From Telopea speciosissima (taxonomy: Eukaryota > Streptophyta > Magnoliopsida > Proteales > Proteaceae), in NCBI RefSeq assembly GCF_018873765.1, contig NC_057926.1:54759378-54823377 (forward strand): a stretch of 64,000 bases of DNA, given 5' to 3'. The translations under genes and the position numbers were made by a program. Each line of letters starts with the position of its first letter. Within the stretch, counting starts at the first letter, position 1. The notes under the pieces were generated by a model. It was not told where the DNA came from. It ran no database searches and saw nothing but the letters and a program-made list of their open reading frames with translations. Of this stretch, positions 49,933-59,949 are shown in pieces.

Positions 49933-50150
49933 AACTGACAGACTTAGGGTAACCAAACAGTTATTCAGGTATATTCAGGGTAAATCCAACTAACAGACTC
50001 AGGATAACCAAACAGTTTTTCAAATAGATTCAGGGTGAATCCAATTGACAAACTCAGGGTAACCAAACAGTTTTTCAAGAAGAATCACGTCACAGAATCA
50101 TGACAACCAAACAGTTTATTTTCTAGAATTACGATTCAACAGATGGTAAC
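49933..50150. repeat. Subterminal tandem repeats of the 3.8-kb element
   Basis: Four imperfect units of about 50 bp, each with a 'cagactcagggtaaccaaacagttttt'-like core (here split: 'cagactcaggataacc', 'aaacagtttttcaa'). Repeated motifs near transposon ends are known binding sites for transposases in several superfamilies. Confidence 0.65.
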
Positions 50151-50214
50151 TCAAGTGGATGACCATCCACAATCAGACCACATCCAAAAGATTTACGCAA
50201 CCAAACGCACACTA

Positions 50215-51311
50215 TTGGAGAAATAACTCCTACTAGCCAATCACAAGAATCTTACTTATCCAAAACTCTTTATTTTTATATTTAATGTGATCCAACAGAT
50301 CAAAGATACTCTGGTCCTTTTCCATGATTTCACTTGCTTGATCTGTAGTTCAATTCAAACCTCCGGCCACCACTCAAATTGGTCCTAGTTTTTAACTCTT
50401 CTAATGAAGTGTGAATGCTTGGTTTCACATCTACCTAAAACTCTCCCATGGTCAATAAGAAATCTAACCTTCAACACTTAGTTTTCATGGTAGCCCGTTT
50501 GATCCATCAAAAAGGGGAAGGAAAAAAAAAAAAAAGAAAAGGTAAAAGGAAAATAAATAATTGACCTCACATCTAGCTAAACTCATCTCACTTAGAACTC
50601 CCATGACCAATAAGAAATTGATCCCCCATCCACCACCACTTTAGCTTTAATTTCTTTCCGGTCTTACCTCTAAAGAAGTCTTTAAGGTAGCCATTGAGCC
50701 ATGAAAAAAAGGAGAGGGGGTGGGGGAGTAAAAGATACCAGAGCTCATATTTAAAAACTAAATAATCCATACAATCTAATAGTTAAAGCAGAAGTTTGGG
50801 TTAGAGAATTGAGAAAAGAACATAAACTCATCTGTAGCATTTCATCTGCAAATCAAGAGGAACTTACTCCAGCATTTATCTTGTGGTTATGAAAGTTCTA
50901 CGTTAGTACTACATGCATGCATGTATGCATGGTTCATTTTTTTTTGGTTTGATGCAATTCAAAATCATGAGTTATGATGTAGTGGCTAAGGGTGTCCAAA
51001 GCAAATTGAAACCGTTTATCGAAATCAAATCGAAACCGTGAAACCGTTTAATAAATGGTTCGATTATGGTTTCAAAATCGAGACCATTTAACACTATTAA
51101 ATGTACATAGATGTGCCAAAAGAAAATAGAAACCGTTTACCGAACCGTTTAAAATCGAAACAGTGAAATCGTTTAATAAATGGTTCGGCTATAGTTTCAA
51201 TGTTGAGGCCGTTTAGTTAAACGGTTTGAACCAAACCAAACTGATTAACACCCTTAGTGGCTTAACTCGACTATTCGGGATGCACGAAAAAAGTAAATAT
51301 ATACATATTAT
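50215..51311. other. Intergenic stretch of unit B
   Basis: Matches 56,553–57,350 of the C unit in large part. It includes the AACCGTTT-type repeat at 50,985–51,255, which the C unit lacks. No gene was recognised. Confidence 0.45.
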
Positions 51312-51335
51312 CGCTAGAAGGAGGGTTTGAACCTC

Positions 51336-51368
<33 letters not shown>

Positions 51369-51385
51369 AACTGAGCTATTCCAGC
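51312..51385 (-). tRNA. tRNA-Asn: tRNA-Asn (GUU), nuclear type
   Basis: 74 nt on the minus strand: acceptor GCTGGAA/TTCTAGC with discriminator G, A-box TAGCTCAGTTGG, anticodon arm TGTGG-CTGTTAA-CCACA (anticodon GTT), and T-arm GGAGG-TTCAAAC-CCTCC. A T6 run 20–30 bp downstream (minus strand) can end pol III transcription. No intron. The second copy is at 57,351–57,424. Confidence 0.96.
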
Positions 51386-52467
51386 TGAGGTAAAATTAAA
51401 TGTATAAATTTAAAGGAAAACCAGTGGAATCCACTTGACAATGAGAACGAGATGGGCCAATCTACATTGGTCTGGATCTAAACTGTAGTTTATGCAACTA
51501 ATCCAATCTCCTTTGTGTTAAGATGTTCCAATGGCCTTCAATTTTATGGGCTTCAAAATGAAGTGATTGGACTAGCAGCCCAAAACCCAAACATATTGAC
51601 TTTCCTATGGAGGCAATAGCAACTCACAATTTCATATGTCACCAACTCAGCAACATATTCAACCACACAAAGGCCCAAGCTCGACCTATGATGCATCCAG
51701 GGAGAGCTGCACAACTTGGACCATCTCATTATGAGAAAATTGGGCTGAAATTTGAACTATGATGGGCCGGGTTTGATCTGGCTCAATTCAAATTTGATTA
51801 ATTGCCACCATCGAGAAAGCACCACTAGAGATCAGTCGGATTGTCATCCTCTCAAGTGCGGTGCATTGCCTGGCCAATGCATCACACTTAAAATTTCAAC
51901 CACAAAAACATGAGCAATGACGTCTTTTTATCCTTTCAAGTATTGGTTGGACGGTTGAATTCTCAAGTGTGGTGTACTGCCCACTCTTGAGAGGATTAAT
52001 TTCCCCCTATCGCTCTTCAAAACTGACACGATGTCCTCTTCTTTACTTCTTCTCCTCTAGATCCACACTGAGAACAAATATTCTATTTGAGATACTTAAC
52101 CCCCCCCCCCCCCTCTCCCCCTCCCCTCCCTTGATCCCATTGAGTCCTATCTTGCGTACCCTCCCCACTCTAGCACTCCCTCTTCAAATCCTTAAAAGTT
52201 ATTCGTCTTCAACTATCGACACAGCTTATGCCCTAATTTCATGGTTTCCAAAGCACAACCTTTGCTTCTCTTACGAGTTACTCTACTCCATTCTCATCCA
52301 CACCCTTGCTTACTCCAATAAGCTATACAAGGCGCTCTTGCTCTCTCTCAACAAGAACCACTAACCCCTTTGAACTCTCACCAACTTTTGGGATACAATT
52401 ACACGTAGAATGGGATGCCAAGTGTGTTTCTATGGTGAGATGGGCATAACATAACATGAATGGTATT
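51386..52467. other. Intergenic stretch of unit B
   Basis: Matches about 57,425–58,480 of the C unit ('gacaatgagaacgagatggg', 'gatgcatccagggagagctg', 'ctgacacgatgtcctcttct'). It has a C-run at about 52,099–52,113. The open frame at 51,969–52,364 is not kept in the C unit and is not supported. Confidence 0.5.
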
Positions 52468-52621
52468 GGAATATTATCTTCTCCAGTTCCCTGCCCTGCC
52501 CAGTTCACCTCTTCCTCTAATAAGGGGGGACCGGGGGGGTGGATCCCACTCGAGCAGGGGTAGGGTGGTAATTGTGCTCCCTTGTTAGGGGGACTGAGTA
52601 ACTGAAGGGGATAAAGATCCA
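52468..52621. mobile_element. Foldback MITE in unit B with verified empty site
   Basis: Same family as 16,496–16,674 in the opposite orientation ('ggaatattatcttctccag' to 'ggggataaagatcc'). The flanks AATGGTATT (52,459–52,467) and AATGGTACT (52,622–52,630) form a 9-bp target duplication. The C unit has the site once, without the element ('catgaatgacactcgcccatc', 58,472). Confidence 0.8.
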
Positions 52622-52689
52622 AATGGTACTTGTCCATCAGCCAGGAAGTTATCGGGCCAAATGCAAAAAGACTTAGGTGCCCAACACAT

Positions 52690-53883
52690 GACAAAAATTT
52701 TGCTTTCCATAACTGAAGCTTTTAATTTCTAGTTGTTGTCTAGGATTGTAGAACACTGATGAGTTATCAACCTAGAGGAAATTAATGAGAGGCCAAGATA
52801 CTTGACCAGAAACTGGGATTTCTTCTTATTCAGAAAACTCGCTAAGAAAAATTGGGAGTTCTGCCTATTAAAGTGAAGGTCTGATACAACGCTTCTGGCG
52901 AATGGGGGTTGGCCTTTGAGAAGACCATAAGGTCGTCCACAAAAGCAAGATGAGATAATTGAAAGGATTCACATTTGGGAAACAAATCAATTAGGGTCTG
53001 CTCTATTTTGGATTGAACATTTCGTAACATGACTTCCATAGCCAAAGTGAAGAGGTAGGATTGTTAAGAACAACAACGCCCAGAGTGGCGAATTGCAAAA
53101 GAAAAATAGAATAGAGAAAGCACACACAACACACAACATAGAGATTTACGTGGTTCACCCCCAAGGTGGGAAGCTACATCCACATCCACAGCCAAGCAAT
53201 AGAACAAATTTCACTATTTTTCTAGAAATGTTACAAACCCTCTTAACCCCATCTCAAAGAGATAAGAGCATTATATAAGGAAGCCTTAACCCTAGAAAAT
53301 ACAAAAGTGCCCCTGGCCCAAACTTGCCAAAAAAAAACAGAACCAGACCAAAACATAACATATGGCTCCAAAATACTCGTTTCGAAGATCTCGACGAGCC
53401 CAACACAACTCTTAGCCTTTGACAAAAACGTGCGTCATTTTTCACCATTCCGAGATTATTTTGAGGCCGAAAAAGCCCTCCGGAGATCTCAACTGCATTT
53501 TCTCCCAAAATGAGGCTTCACCAATAAGGAGGACAAATGAAATCCCTGCTAGATTCCTACCCTACCACCAAAGATGCCCGTCGGGCTTCCTTTGACTAGA
53601 TTAGAAAAATGAGCTGATGAATGCAGTGCAACACCCAACACCCAAGAGATAAAAGCAGAGGAAAGAAAATCTTGGATAAGAACTCCTTGATGAAATCTCT
53701 TCTCAAGCTAGAATCGAAGGCTTTGTGGATGTCAAGCTTGAGCAAATGAAGCAGTAGACACGTGGTTCATTCCGTCGAATCTTCTGAGAATCTCATGACA
53801 TAAGAGAATGTTCTCAATAATGCTTCTACCTTAAATGAAAGTAGACTGATTGTTACAGACCAGGCCACTAACCATTTTTTGAG
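52690..53883 (-). mobile_element. LINE fragment, reverse transcriptase part (unit B), with LTR inserted
   Basis: The minus strand encodes FQLSHLAFVDDLMVFSKANP (FVDD is the non-LTR RT active-site box) and, upstream, NNQSTFI and GRSIIENILLCHEILRRFDG, typical of plant L1-type RT. It is split by the solo LTR at 53,062–53,526 and cut at 53,883 by the duplication junction. Frames are broken by frameshifts and a stop in the upstream part. Confidence 0.75.
53062..53526 (-). mobile_element. Solo LTR inserted in the LINE
   Basis: Minus-strand relative of the LTRs at 27,148 and 33,719 (shared 'gttttatgttttggtc'-, 'tcggagggc'- and 'gtgaaccacgtaaatctc'-type blocks; ends TTAACA). Five-base flanks (53,057–53,061 and 53,527–53,531) agree with the target seen once in the uninterrupted LINE copy near 59,453. 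A fossil. Confidence 0.75.
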
Positions 53884-53891
53884 CGGAAAGA

Positions 53892-54432
53892 ATGTTGCTT
53901 CAGAAACCCAAGAAGAGCAAGCAGAGCGTCAAGGGAAACCGTCTCTTGATCAACATCAATTTCCTGGGCAGCGCTGGACCCATCCGTTTCATCGTCAGTG
54001 AGGAAGAGCTCGTCACGGCAGTCATCGACACCGCCCTTAAATCTTATGCTCGCGAAGGTCGTCTCCCTGTTCTTGGCTCTGATCTCAATAATTTCCTCAT
54101 CTACCGCGCCAATGCCGGAGGCGATGGTATTCCATTACAACCACCGTCATTGAATTCTAAATTATTATCTGGTTTTGTTCAATAAAATCTATGTGGGTTT
54201 TCCTTTTGAAGCTTTGAATCCATGGGATACTATTGGATCACGCGGAGGAAGGAATTTTGTGATGTGCAAGAAGCCGCAGCCGCATCAGGAAACCAGGTCG
54301 GTTGGACGAGGGATTCCAGTTGGAGCTGGAAAATCTTCGCCGTCACCGATGATTTCTACTGCTCGGAAGGGGAATAGTAGCTGGAAATCATGGCTTAACA
54401 AGTCCATTAGTCTCAAATTATATTCGCATTGA
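53892..54432 (+). CDS. DUF7054 (At4g22758-like) protein, gene copy C
   Basis: Exons 53,892–54,126 and 54,212–54,432, 85-bp intron; 151 residues, intact frame. The acceptor is AAG rather than the CAG of copies A and B, still an AG. Differences from copy B include KKSKQS for KKNNQC, NFLG for NVLG, SDLNNFLIYR for SNLKNFLLYC, and a LKLYSH end. The intron is kept, so this is a DNA-level duplicate, not a retrocopy. Homology to copies A and B begins only about 8 bp before the ATG; upstream is LINE sequence, so the ancestral promoter and leader are missing. It is either silent or driven by new sequence. The 3' flank still matches copy B to about 54,620. Confidence 0.82.
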
Positions 54433-55220
54433 AGCAAAAATCTTAAATTCAATAAGAAAGAAAGAAGAAGCAGGAAGATGTCCTTAAAACTCTCTTCTTT
54501 GATCTGGGGTTTTCTGTCTGCTTCCATTTTGGAAGAAAAATGTTGTCCATGAATAAAAACTTGTCCTGCTCCTCCAAGCTTGAGCTTGAGGTTGGGAGAG
54601 TTTCAAAAATAATTAATTTTTCCTTCCTACTCCATGGCAGAAGGGAAATTTTAGTTTTGTCCCTGAAGCTCATGAACTCTCATTAAACAGGGGAATAGAA
54701 TGACATTGACTATGTCTGTTAGACACTTTAAACCTCTTTAATTATTAAAAGTCTACTACAGGATTTAAAAAAATTGGATTGAAATGGCCCATTAAGTTGT
54801 TCAATTTTAGTTGTATTCTTTAAATTTGAATACTTGGAATGCATATTTGTATTGAATAACTAACGGGTGCGTACAAACAGAATATGTAACCAGACAATTT
54901 TGCCCCTTATAATTTGACTTGTCAATTACTGAAAAGGGCTATAAATGTAAATTAACTATCTTCTTTTCAATCTTTCCTCAAATCCTGTGTACAACCAACT
55001 CTGGCGCCAATTCCATTGTTCCCTTTCCTTCTCTTCTTCTTCTTCCACAGAAAGCAGCCCCACCATCTCCGCCATTCCACCCTCCCATGTCCCAGCCGAG
55101 CCCCGCCTTGCCATGGCTGCCTCAGCGAAAGAAAGTCCAAGAACCCTAGCCAAAACGGAAACTAAAATCGCTGGGTCCATGAACAACCTTGAAAGTCAGA
55201 AGGGTATGTTAACCGCAGCC

Positions 55221-55394
55221 GGTCCTTTGCTGCATTACCGATCAACCATTCGGTGTTGGTTACATAAGAAGAAGTTGTCCAGTTCCCTTGATCATTGGCG
55301 ATTATCTCGACACGATCGTTCTGCCATACTCCCACGCAGCTGTAGGTGGTACCTAAATCGATAACTATGGCCTTTCCTTGGGTCTTGGCAGCAG
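55221..55394 (-). pseudogene. HSP70: HSP70 N-terminal fragment
   Basis: The minus strand reads [20 protein letters not shown] then [23 protein letters not shown] and [11 protein letters not shown], the start of the cytosolic HSP70 ATPase domain (phosphate-binding DLGTTYSCV; consensus PSYVAFTDTERLIGDAAKN). The expected start methionine is replaced by threonine (ACT), two codons are missing after SSYV, and homology stops after about 58 codons, near where plant HSP70 genes have their intron. The remaining 590 codons are absent. It lies in an insert specific to the C unit, so it was probably carried here by a transposon. It cannot make a working chaperone. Confidence 0.8.
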
Positions 55395-57350
55395 TTTAAT
55401 GAAACTTGAACTCGAAATCAAGAAAGTATAAAAAAATTGAAAGAAAACAAGAAAGAACCAGAAAGATATGGAAATTAAGGGAGAATCAAAGATGCAAAAA
55501 GAATTTACAGAAAGACTTAAACCTTGCGCTGAATGAAAATGTGTTTGATTTCCTCCTGAGTTGGGTTCTACGGTGAGGTGAGAATTTGTAGGTTTTGGAG
55601 TTCATTAAAACGTTTCACAGACTTGTAGAGTAGAGTAGAACGCAACAACAAAGGAAATTTCGAGACTAACGGAGGACCCACTTGAGATTTCGCCTCTCTC
55701 CATGGGCAGGGCTAGCCGGGGACAGGGGAGGATGAAAGCCTTTCCTATGGTTTTCTTCATGATCAATATCTTAATTAGTTATCTCTGGTTTGAGTGATTG
55801 TATAGCTCACGGCAGCCATTGTAACCAAACCTCCACCATATGAATCCAATTCTTTTAGTTCTGGGTGCCAAAGAGGAGGGTGGAAGGGAGTTAAAGGCGT
55901 CGGAGGTGGATAAGAAAGGGAGAAGGAGAGGAAAGGGTGAAGGAAAGGAAAAATTACAAAAAAATACCCCATTTTAAAAAGTAATCAAGTGATGTGAGAT
56001 GGGCAAATAAATCCATCCATGTTAATATTCCTAGGTGCATTCTCATTGGCCGCTATACTGGTGCAGAGGCTACATGACCAATCAAAGATCTCTTGCCCTT
56101 AAATTTATGTCATAAAAAAAAAGCGTTCATAGTGCACGAGGTTTCTATCACTGTGGGGTCTGGGGAGGATCATAATATACACAGCATTACCCCCAATATG
56201 CAGAGAGGTTGTTTTCCAACTTGAACCTATGGCCGTGATCTCTAGGTCGCAATGGAGCAACCTTACCGTTGTGCGGAGGCCAACCCTCTCAAATCAAATG
56301 CCACTGATAATTAAAATTCACCAATCAAATGGAATATAAAAGTACTTAATAACTGATTTACATGTATGCTAAAGTAAATTATAATACTAGTGTGATTGGT
56401 AGAGTCATCTAGGTCCAAAGTTAGCAGGTACAATATTCACTTCCTAGTTTAGCATTTTATCTTTCCGTATTTTATAAAGTACCTATAAAAATTCTACCCA
56501 AAAAAACAAAAAAGTACCTATAAAAAACGAGAGAATTTTTTTGAAAGTTGTAAACTATTGGAGAAGTAACTCTTATTAATCAATCATAAGAATCTTACTT
56601 ATCCAAAACTCTTTATTTTTATATTTAATGCACCCATCACTTAAGGTGCTCCAATAGATCAAAGATTCTCTGGGACTAGAGTAGTCTAATTTTCAGTTGG
56701 ATCATGTGGAGATGATTGCAAGTCACTGGATATTACAATTCTTTCTCCATGATTTGACTCTCTTGATCTATAGGAGTTCAAATCGATCTCCATCACTCAA
56801 ATTGGAACTCTTCCATGGTCAATAAGAAATCTAATCTTCACCACTTAAGTTTTTCTGGTCTTACCTCTAATGAAATCTTCATGGTAGCCATTTGAGCCAC
56901 CCAAAAGGGGAAGGGAAAAAAAAAAAAGGTAAAAGGTAAAAGGAAAGGTAATTGACTTCATATCTGGCTAAACTCATCTCACTTAGAAGTTAGAACTCCC
57001 ATTATCAGTAAGAAATTGATCCCCCACCAGTCTAGCTTTCTTTCCAATCTTACCTCTAAAGAAGTCTTTATGGTAGACATTGAACCACAAAAAAGTGAGA
57101 GAGGGAGTAGAAGATACCGGAGCTCATATTTAAAAACTAACATAGATTCATTGTAAATCACCACTCTAGTTTTCTTTCCAGTCTTACCTCTAAAGAAGTC
57201 TTTATGGTAGACTTGAACCACAAAAAAGGGAGGGAGGGAGTAGAAGATACCGGAGCTCATATTTAAAAACTAACATGGATTCATTGCAAATCAGGAGGAA
57301 TGGACACAATGATGTGGTCAAAGGATGTGCGGAAAAAAAAAACATATTAT
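55395..57350. other. Non-coding part of the C unit
   Basis: 55,985–56,560 matches 43,400–43,745 plus 46,204–46,396 of unit B; 56,553–57,350 matches 50,215–50,800. A local tandem repeat with 'tctttatggtagac.ttgaaccac' and 'gataccggagctcatatttaaaaactaacat' is present (57,060–57,145 and 57,195–57,280). No gene was recognised. Confidence 0.5.
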
Positions 57351-57374
57351 CGCTAGAAGGAGGGCTTGAACCTC

Positions 57375-57407
<33 letters not shown>

Positions 57408-57424
57408 AACTGAGCTATTCCAGC
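57351..57424 (-). tRNA. tRNA-Asn: tRNA-Asn (GUU), second copy
   Basis: Same as 51,312–51,385 except for one T-loop base (TTCAAGC), which is the usual plant form. Anticodon GTT; all stems are intact. On the minus strand a T10 run follows within about 20 bp as a pol III terminator. Confidence 0.96.
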
Positions 57425-58929
57425 TGAGGCACATAGACATGTATAAATTTATTAAAAAAACAAGTGGAATCTACTTGACAATGAGAACGAGATGGGCCAA
57501 TCTACATTGGTGTGGATCGAAACTGTAGTTTATCCAACTAATCCAACCTCCTCTGTGCAGCCCAAGACCCAAACATATTCACTTTCCTATGGAGGCAATG
57601 GCAATTCAAAATTTCATTTGTCACCGACTCACCAACTGATTCAACCACGTACACAAAGGCCCAAGCTCGACCTATGATGCATCCAGGGAGAGCTGCACAC
57701 CTTTGGATCATCTCATCATGAGAAAATTGGGCTGAAATTTGAAATAAAATGGGCTGGGGTTTGACCTACTCATTTTAAATTTAATTAATTGCCAAATCTG
57801 TTTAATGGGTTTTAAAGCTGAAAGAGGAGCTATTGTATTGGTAGAATTTGAAATTTAATTAAACAAAAATTATAATATTATTCAAAAAAGGGTTTCGTTT
57901 TACCAAATTGTCCAATCTTTTCTATAATCAAATTACCTAAAATTAAGTATTACAAAGCTATCCAATACCCCTCCCTCACCCGCTTATGTTTTCACTTTCT
58001 CCCCTACTACCTTCCTGTGACGGGCCACCATTGAGAAAGCACCACGCTTAAGAATCTAACCGTAAAAAGATGGACTGTGACACGTCTTTTTATCCTTTCA
58101 AATGTTGGGTGTCACCTTTCAAAACTGACATGTCGTCCTCTTCTTTACTTCTTCTCCTCTAAGTCCACACTCCGAACAAATATTCTATGTGGGATACTTA
58201 CCTTCCCACCTCCCTTGATCCCATCGAGTCCTATCTAGCGATACCCTCCCCACTTTGGCACTCCACTCCCTCTTCAAAGCTTTAGAAGTCTCTTACGGGT
58301 TACTCTACTCCTTTCTCATCCACACCATCGCCTATTAGGCTACTACAAGGCGCTCTAATTCTCTCTCAACAATAGACACTAACCCCTTTGTACTCTCACC
58401 GACTTTTGGGTTACAATTACATGCAGAATAGGATGCTAAGTGTGTTTCTATAGTGAGATGGGCATAAGATAACATGAATGACACTCGCCCATCGGCCAGG
58501 AAGTTACCAGACCAAGCACAGAAAGACTTTCATCTGCGCTGTCAATTTCTTTGTTTCTTTTTTCGTTGTTTTTTTTCCTAAGTTTTCGGACTTCTATGAC
58601 TAGATATGAATGTCCCAAGATTGGATAACATGTTTATTTCTTAGTGTGTGCAAGCAGGATTTCCACCTTTAGCATGATAGCTTTAGGCAAACTAAAGACC
58701 AGCATCCAATAAATGTAGGCCAAGATACTTGACCAATTTGAGGTGCCCAATTTGTAAGGGTAATTTCATCAGTTCAAGTCTAATTTTTAACAGTGTTAGT
58801 CATGAACTGATGGAATGGGCTTATTTGTTATCGTTTGCAAACCTCAGGGGGGTACGCAGAATTTTTCAAAACTAGGGGATGAAAATATCCTTTCGTCAAA
58901 CCTCAGGGGTGGTATGTGTAAATTTTCCT
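57425..58929. other. Non-coding part of the C unit
   Basis: Matches 51,386–52,690 of unit B, with an extra stretch at about 58,520–58,925. Part of that has 'aaacctcaggggggtacgcagaa' and 'aaacctcaggggtggtatgtgta', words typical of small plant DNA elements. No gene was recognised. Confidence 0.45.
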
Positions 58930-59820
58930 AAAAATTTTTTGCTTTCCATAACTGAAGCTTTTAATTTCTAGATGTCGTCTAGGAATATCAACCTAGAGGT
59001 TATTAATGAGCGGCCAAGATACTTGACCGGAAACTGGGATTTCTGCCTACTCAGAAAATCGGCTAAGAATAATTCGGATTTCTGCCTATAAATGGGAAGG
59101 CCCGATACAATCGACTCGGATGTGATAACTTCCATAATAGCTTCTCGTGAATGAGGACTGTTTTTTGAGCAGATCATAAAGTCGTCCACAAAGGCAAGAT
59201 GAGATAATTGAAAGAAGGGAGAATGTTTTCTGTGCCGGGGGTGCAGGCTGCGCCCAGACACATGGGAGTGGGCGCAATGACCACCCTGCCCCCTTGCGTG
59301 GCAGGCCCATGTGTCTGGGCGCAGCTTGCGCTACGGCACAAAGAACATGAGCCCTTGAAAAAATTCACAGTTTGAAAACAAATCAATTAAGTTCTACTCT
59401 ACCTTGGATTGAACATTTCTTGACATAACTTCCATAGCCAAAGTGTAGATGTAGGAGGACATGATATCCCAGATAGATTCCTAATGGGCTTCCATTGACT
59501 AGATCAGAAAAGTGAGCTAGTCAAATGCATTGCAACACCTAAGAGATAAAAGCAGGGGGGAGAAAATCTTAGATAAGAACGCCTTGATCGATGAAATTTT
59601 TTTTTAAGAATCGAAGACTTTGTAGATATCAAGCTTGAGCAAAGCAGTAGACACGTGGTTCTTTCTTTCGAATCTCCTAACAATCTCATGAAATAATAGA
59701 ATGTTCTTGATAATGCTTCTACCTTCAATGAAAATAGACTGATTGTTGCAAATCAGCCCACTAACCACTCTTTTGAGTTTGTTAGCAAAAATTTGGCAAC
59801 AAGTTTGGAATCTTTTTTAT
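58930..59820 (-). mobile_element. LINE fragment, reverse transcriptase part (C unit)
   Basis: Minus strand: FQLSHLAFVDDFMICSKNSP (FVDD box), ESIVSGLPIYRQKSELFLA and FPVKYLGRSLITSRL, typical of plant L1-type RT after the active site. It is interrupted by a MITE at 59,217–59,354. This copy is not cut at the duplication junction and continues to about 59,820. Frames are broken. Confidence 0.75.
59217..59354. mobile_element. 138-bp foldback MITE inside the LINE
   Basis: Ends GGGAGAATGTTTTCTGTGCC and inverted GGGCTCATGTTCTTTGTGCC; arms pair through 'ctgcgcccagacacatgg' / 'ccatgtgtctgggcgcag'. The flanks TTGAAAGAA (59,208–59,216) and TTGAAAAAA (59,355–59,363) fit a 9-bp target duplication. The LINE in unit B has the site empty ('ataattgaaaggattcaca', 52,954). 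Half-copies occur near 29,740 and 36,290. Confidence 0.78.
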
Positions 59821-59949
59821 TTTATTTTTATTTTTGGCTGTGTGTGAACTCGATGGTTTGGTATCCTTGCTTACTACAAATGTGGGTGGTGGAACGGAGA
59901 AGCATGATGGATGAGGGAAATACAAAAGAGAAGAAAATAAATAAATAAA

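Larger units (their letters stand above)
46397..50214. mobile_element. 3.8-kb DNA element with GTGCGTTTGGTTGC ends and subterminal repeats
   Basis: Left end GGGTGCGTTTGGTTGCATAA and right end, inverted, GTGTGCGTTTGGTTGCGTAA match at 18 of 20 places. The C unit lacks it at 56,548 ('gttgtaaactattgg'). Four tandem repeats of about 50 bp with the core 'aaccaaacagtt' lie just inside the right end. There is a first-exon-like basic frame at 46,621–46,962 but no transposase was recognised. The target duplication is uncertain. Confidence 0.65.
39097..53883. repeat. Second tandem duplication, upstream unit (gene B to LINE)
   Basis: Colinear, with gaps, to 53,884–59,778. Shared blocks in order are the DUF7054 exons and 3' flank, the block at 43,020–43,290 (against 54,630–54,860), the TCTCATTGGC repeat and 'ctctaggtcgcaatggagcaacctta' block (43,430–43,745 against 56,015–56,300), the block at 46,204–46,396 (against 56,305–56,560), 50,215–50,800 (against 56,553–57,250), tRNA-Asn, and the LINE. 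The unit ends exactly where LINE sequence meets the leader of gene C. Confidence 0.88.
53884..59778. repeat. Second tandem duplication, downstream unit (gene C to LINE)
   Basis: Counterpart of 39,097–53,883, shorter because it lacks the 2.45-kb and 3.8-kb elements, the 3.2-kb stretch and the solo LTR. It has its own additions: an insert with an HSP70 piece near 54,870–55,985, about 400 bp near 58,520–58,925, and a MITE in the LINE. Confidence 0.88.

Noticed and set aside
49933-50150. CRISPR-like array of four repeats
   Set aside because: The units are imperfect, contiguous, inside a plant DNA element and next to its TIR; they are subterminal transposon repeats.
51969-52364. 131-codon plus-strand frame near 52 kb
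   Set aside because: Low-complexity Ser/Leu/Pro text that is not kept open in the C-unit counterpart near 58.1–58.4 kb.
54956-55364. Overlapping frames on both strands around 55 kb as a real gene
   Set aside because: The plus-strand frame runs antisense through the HSP70 fragment, and the minus-strand frame at 54,956–55,186 has no family likeness or exon structure.
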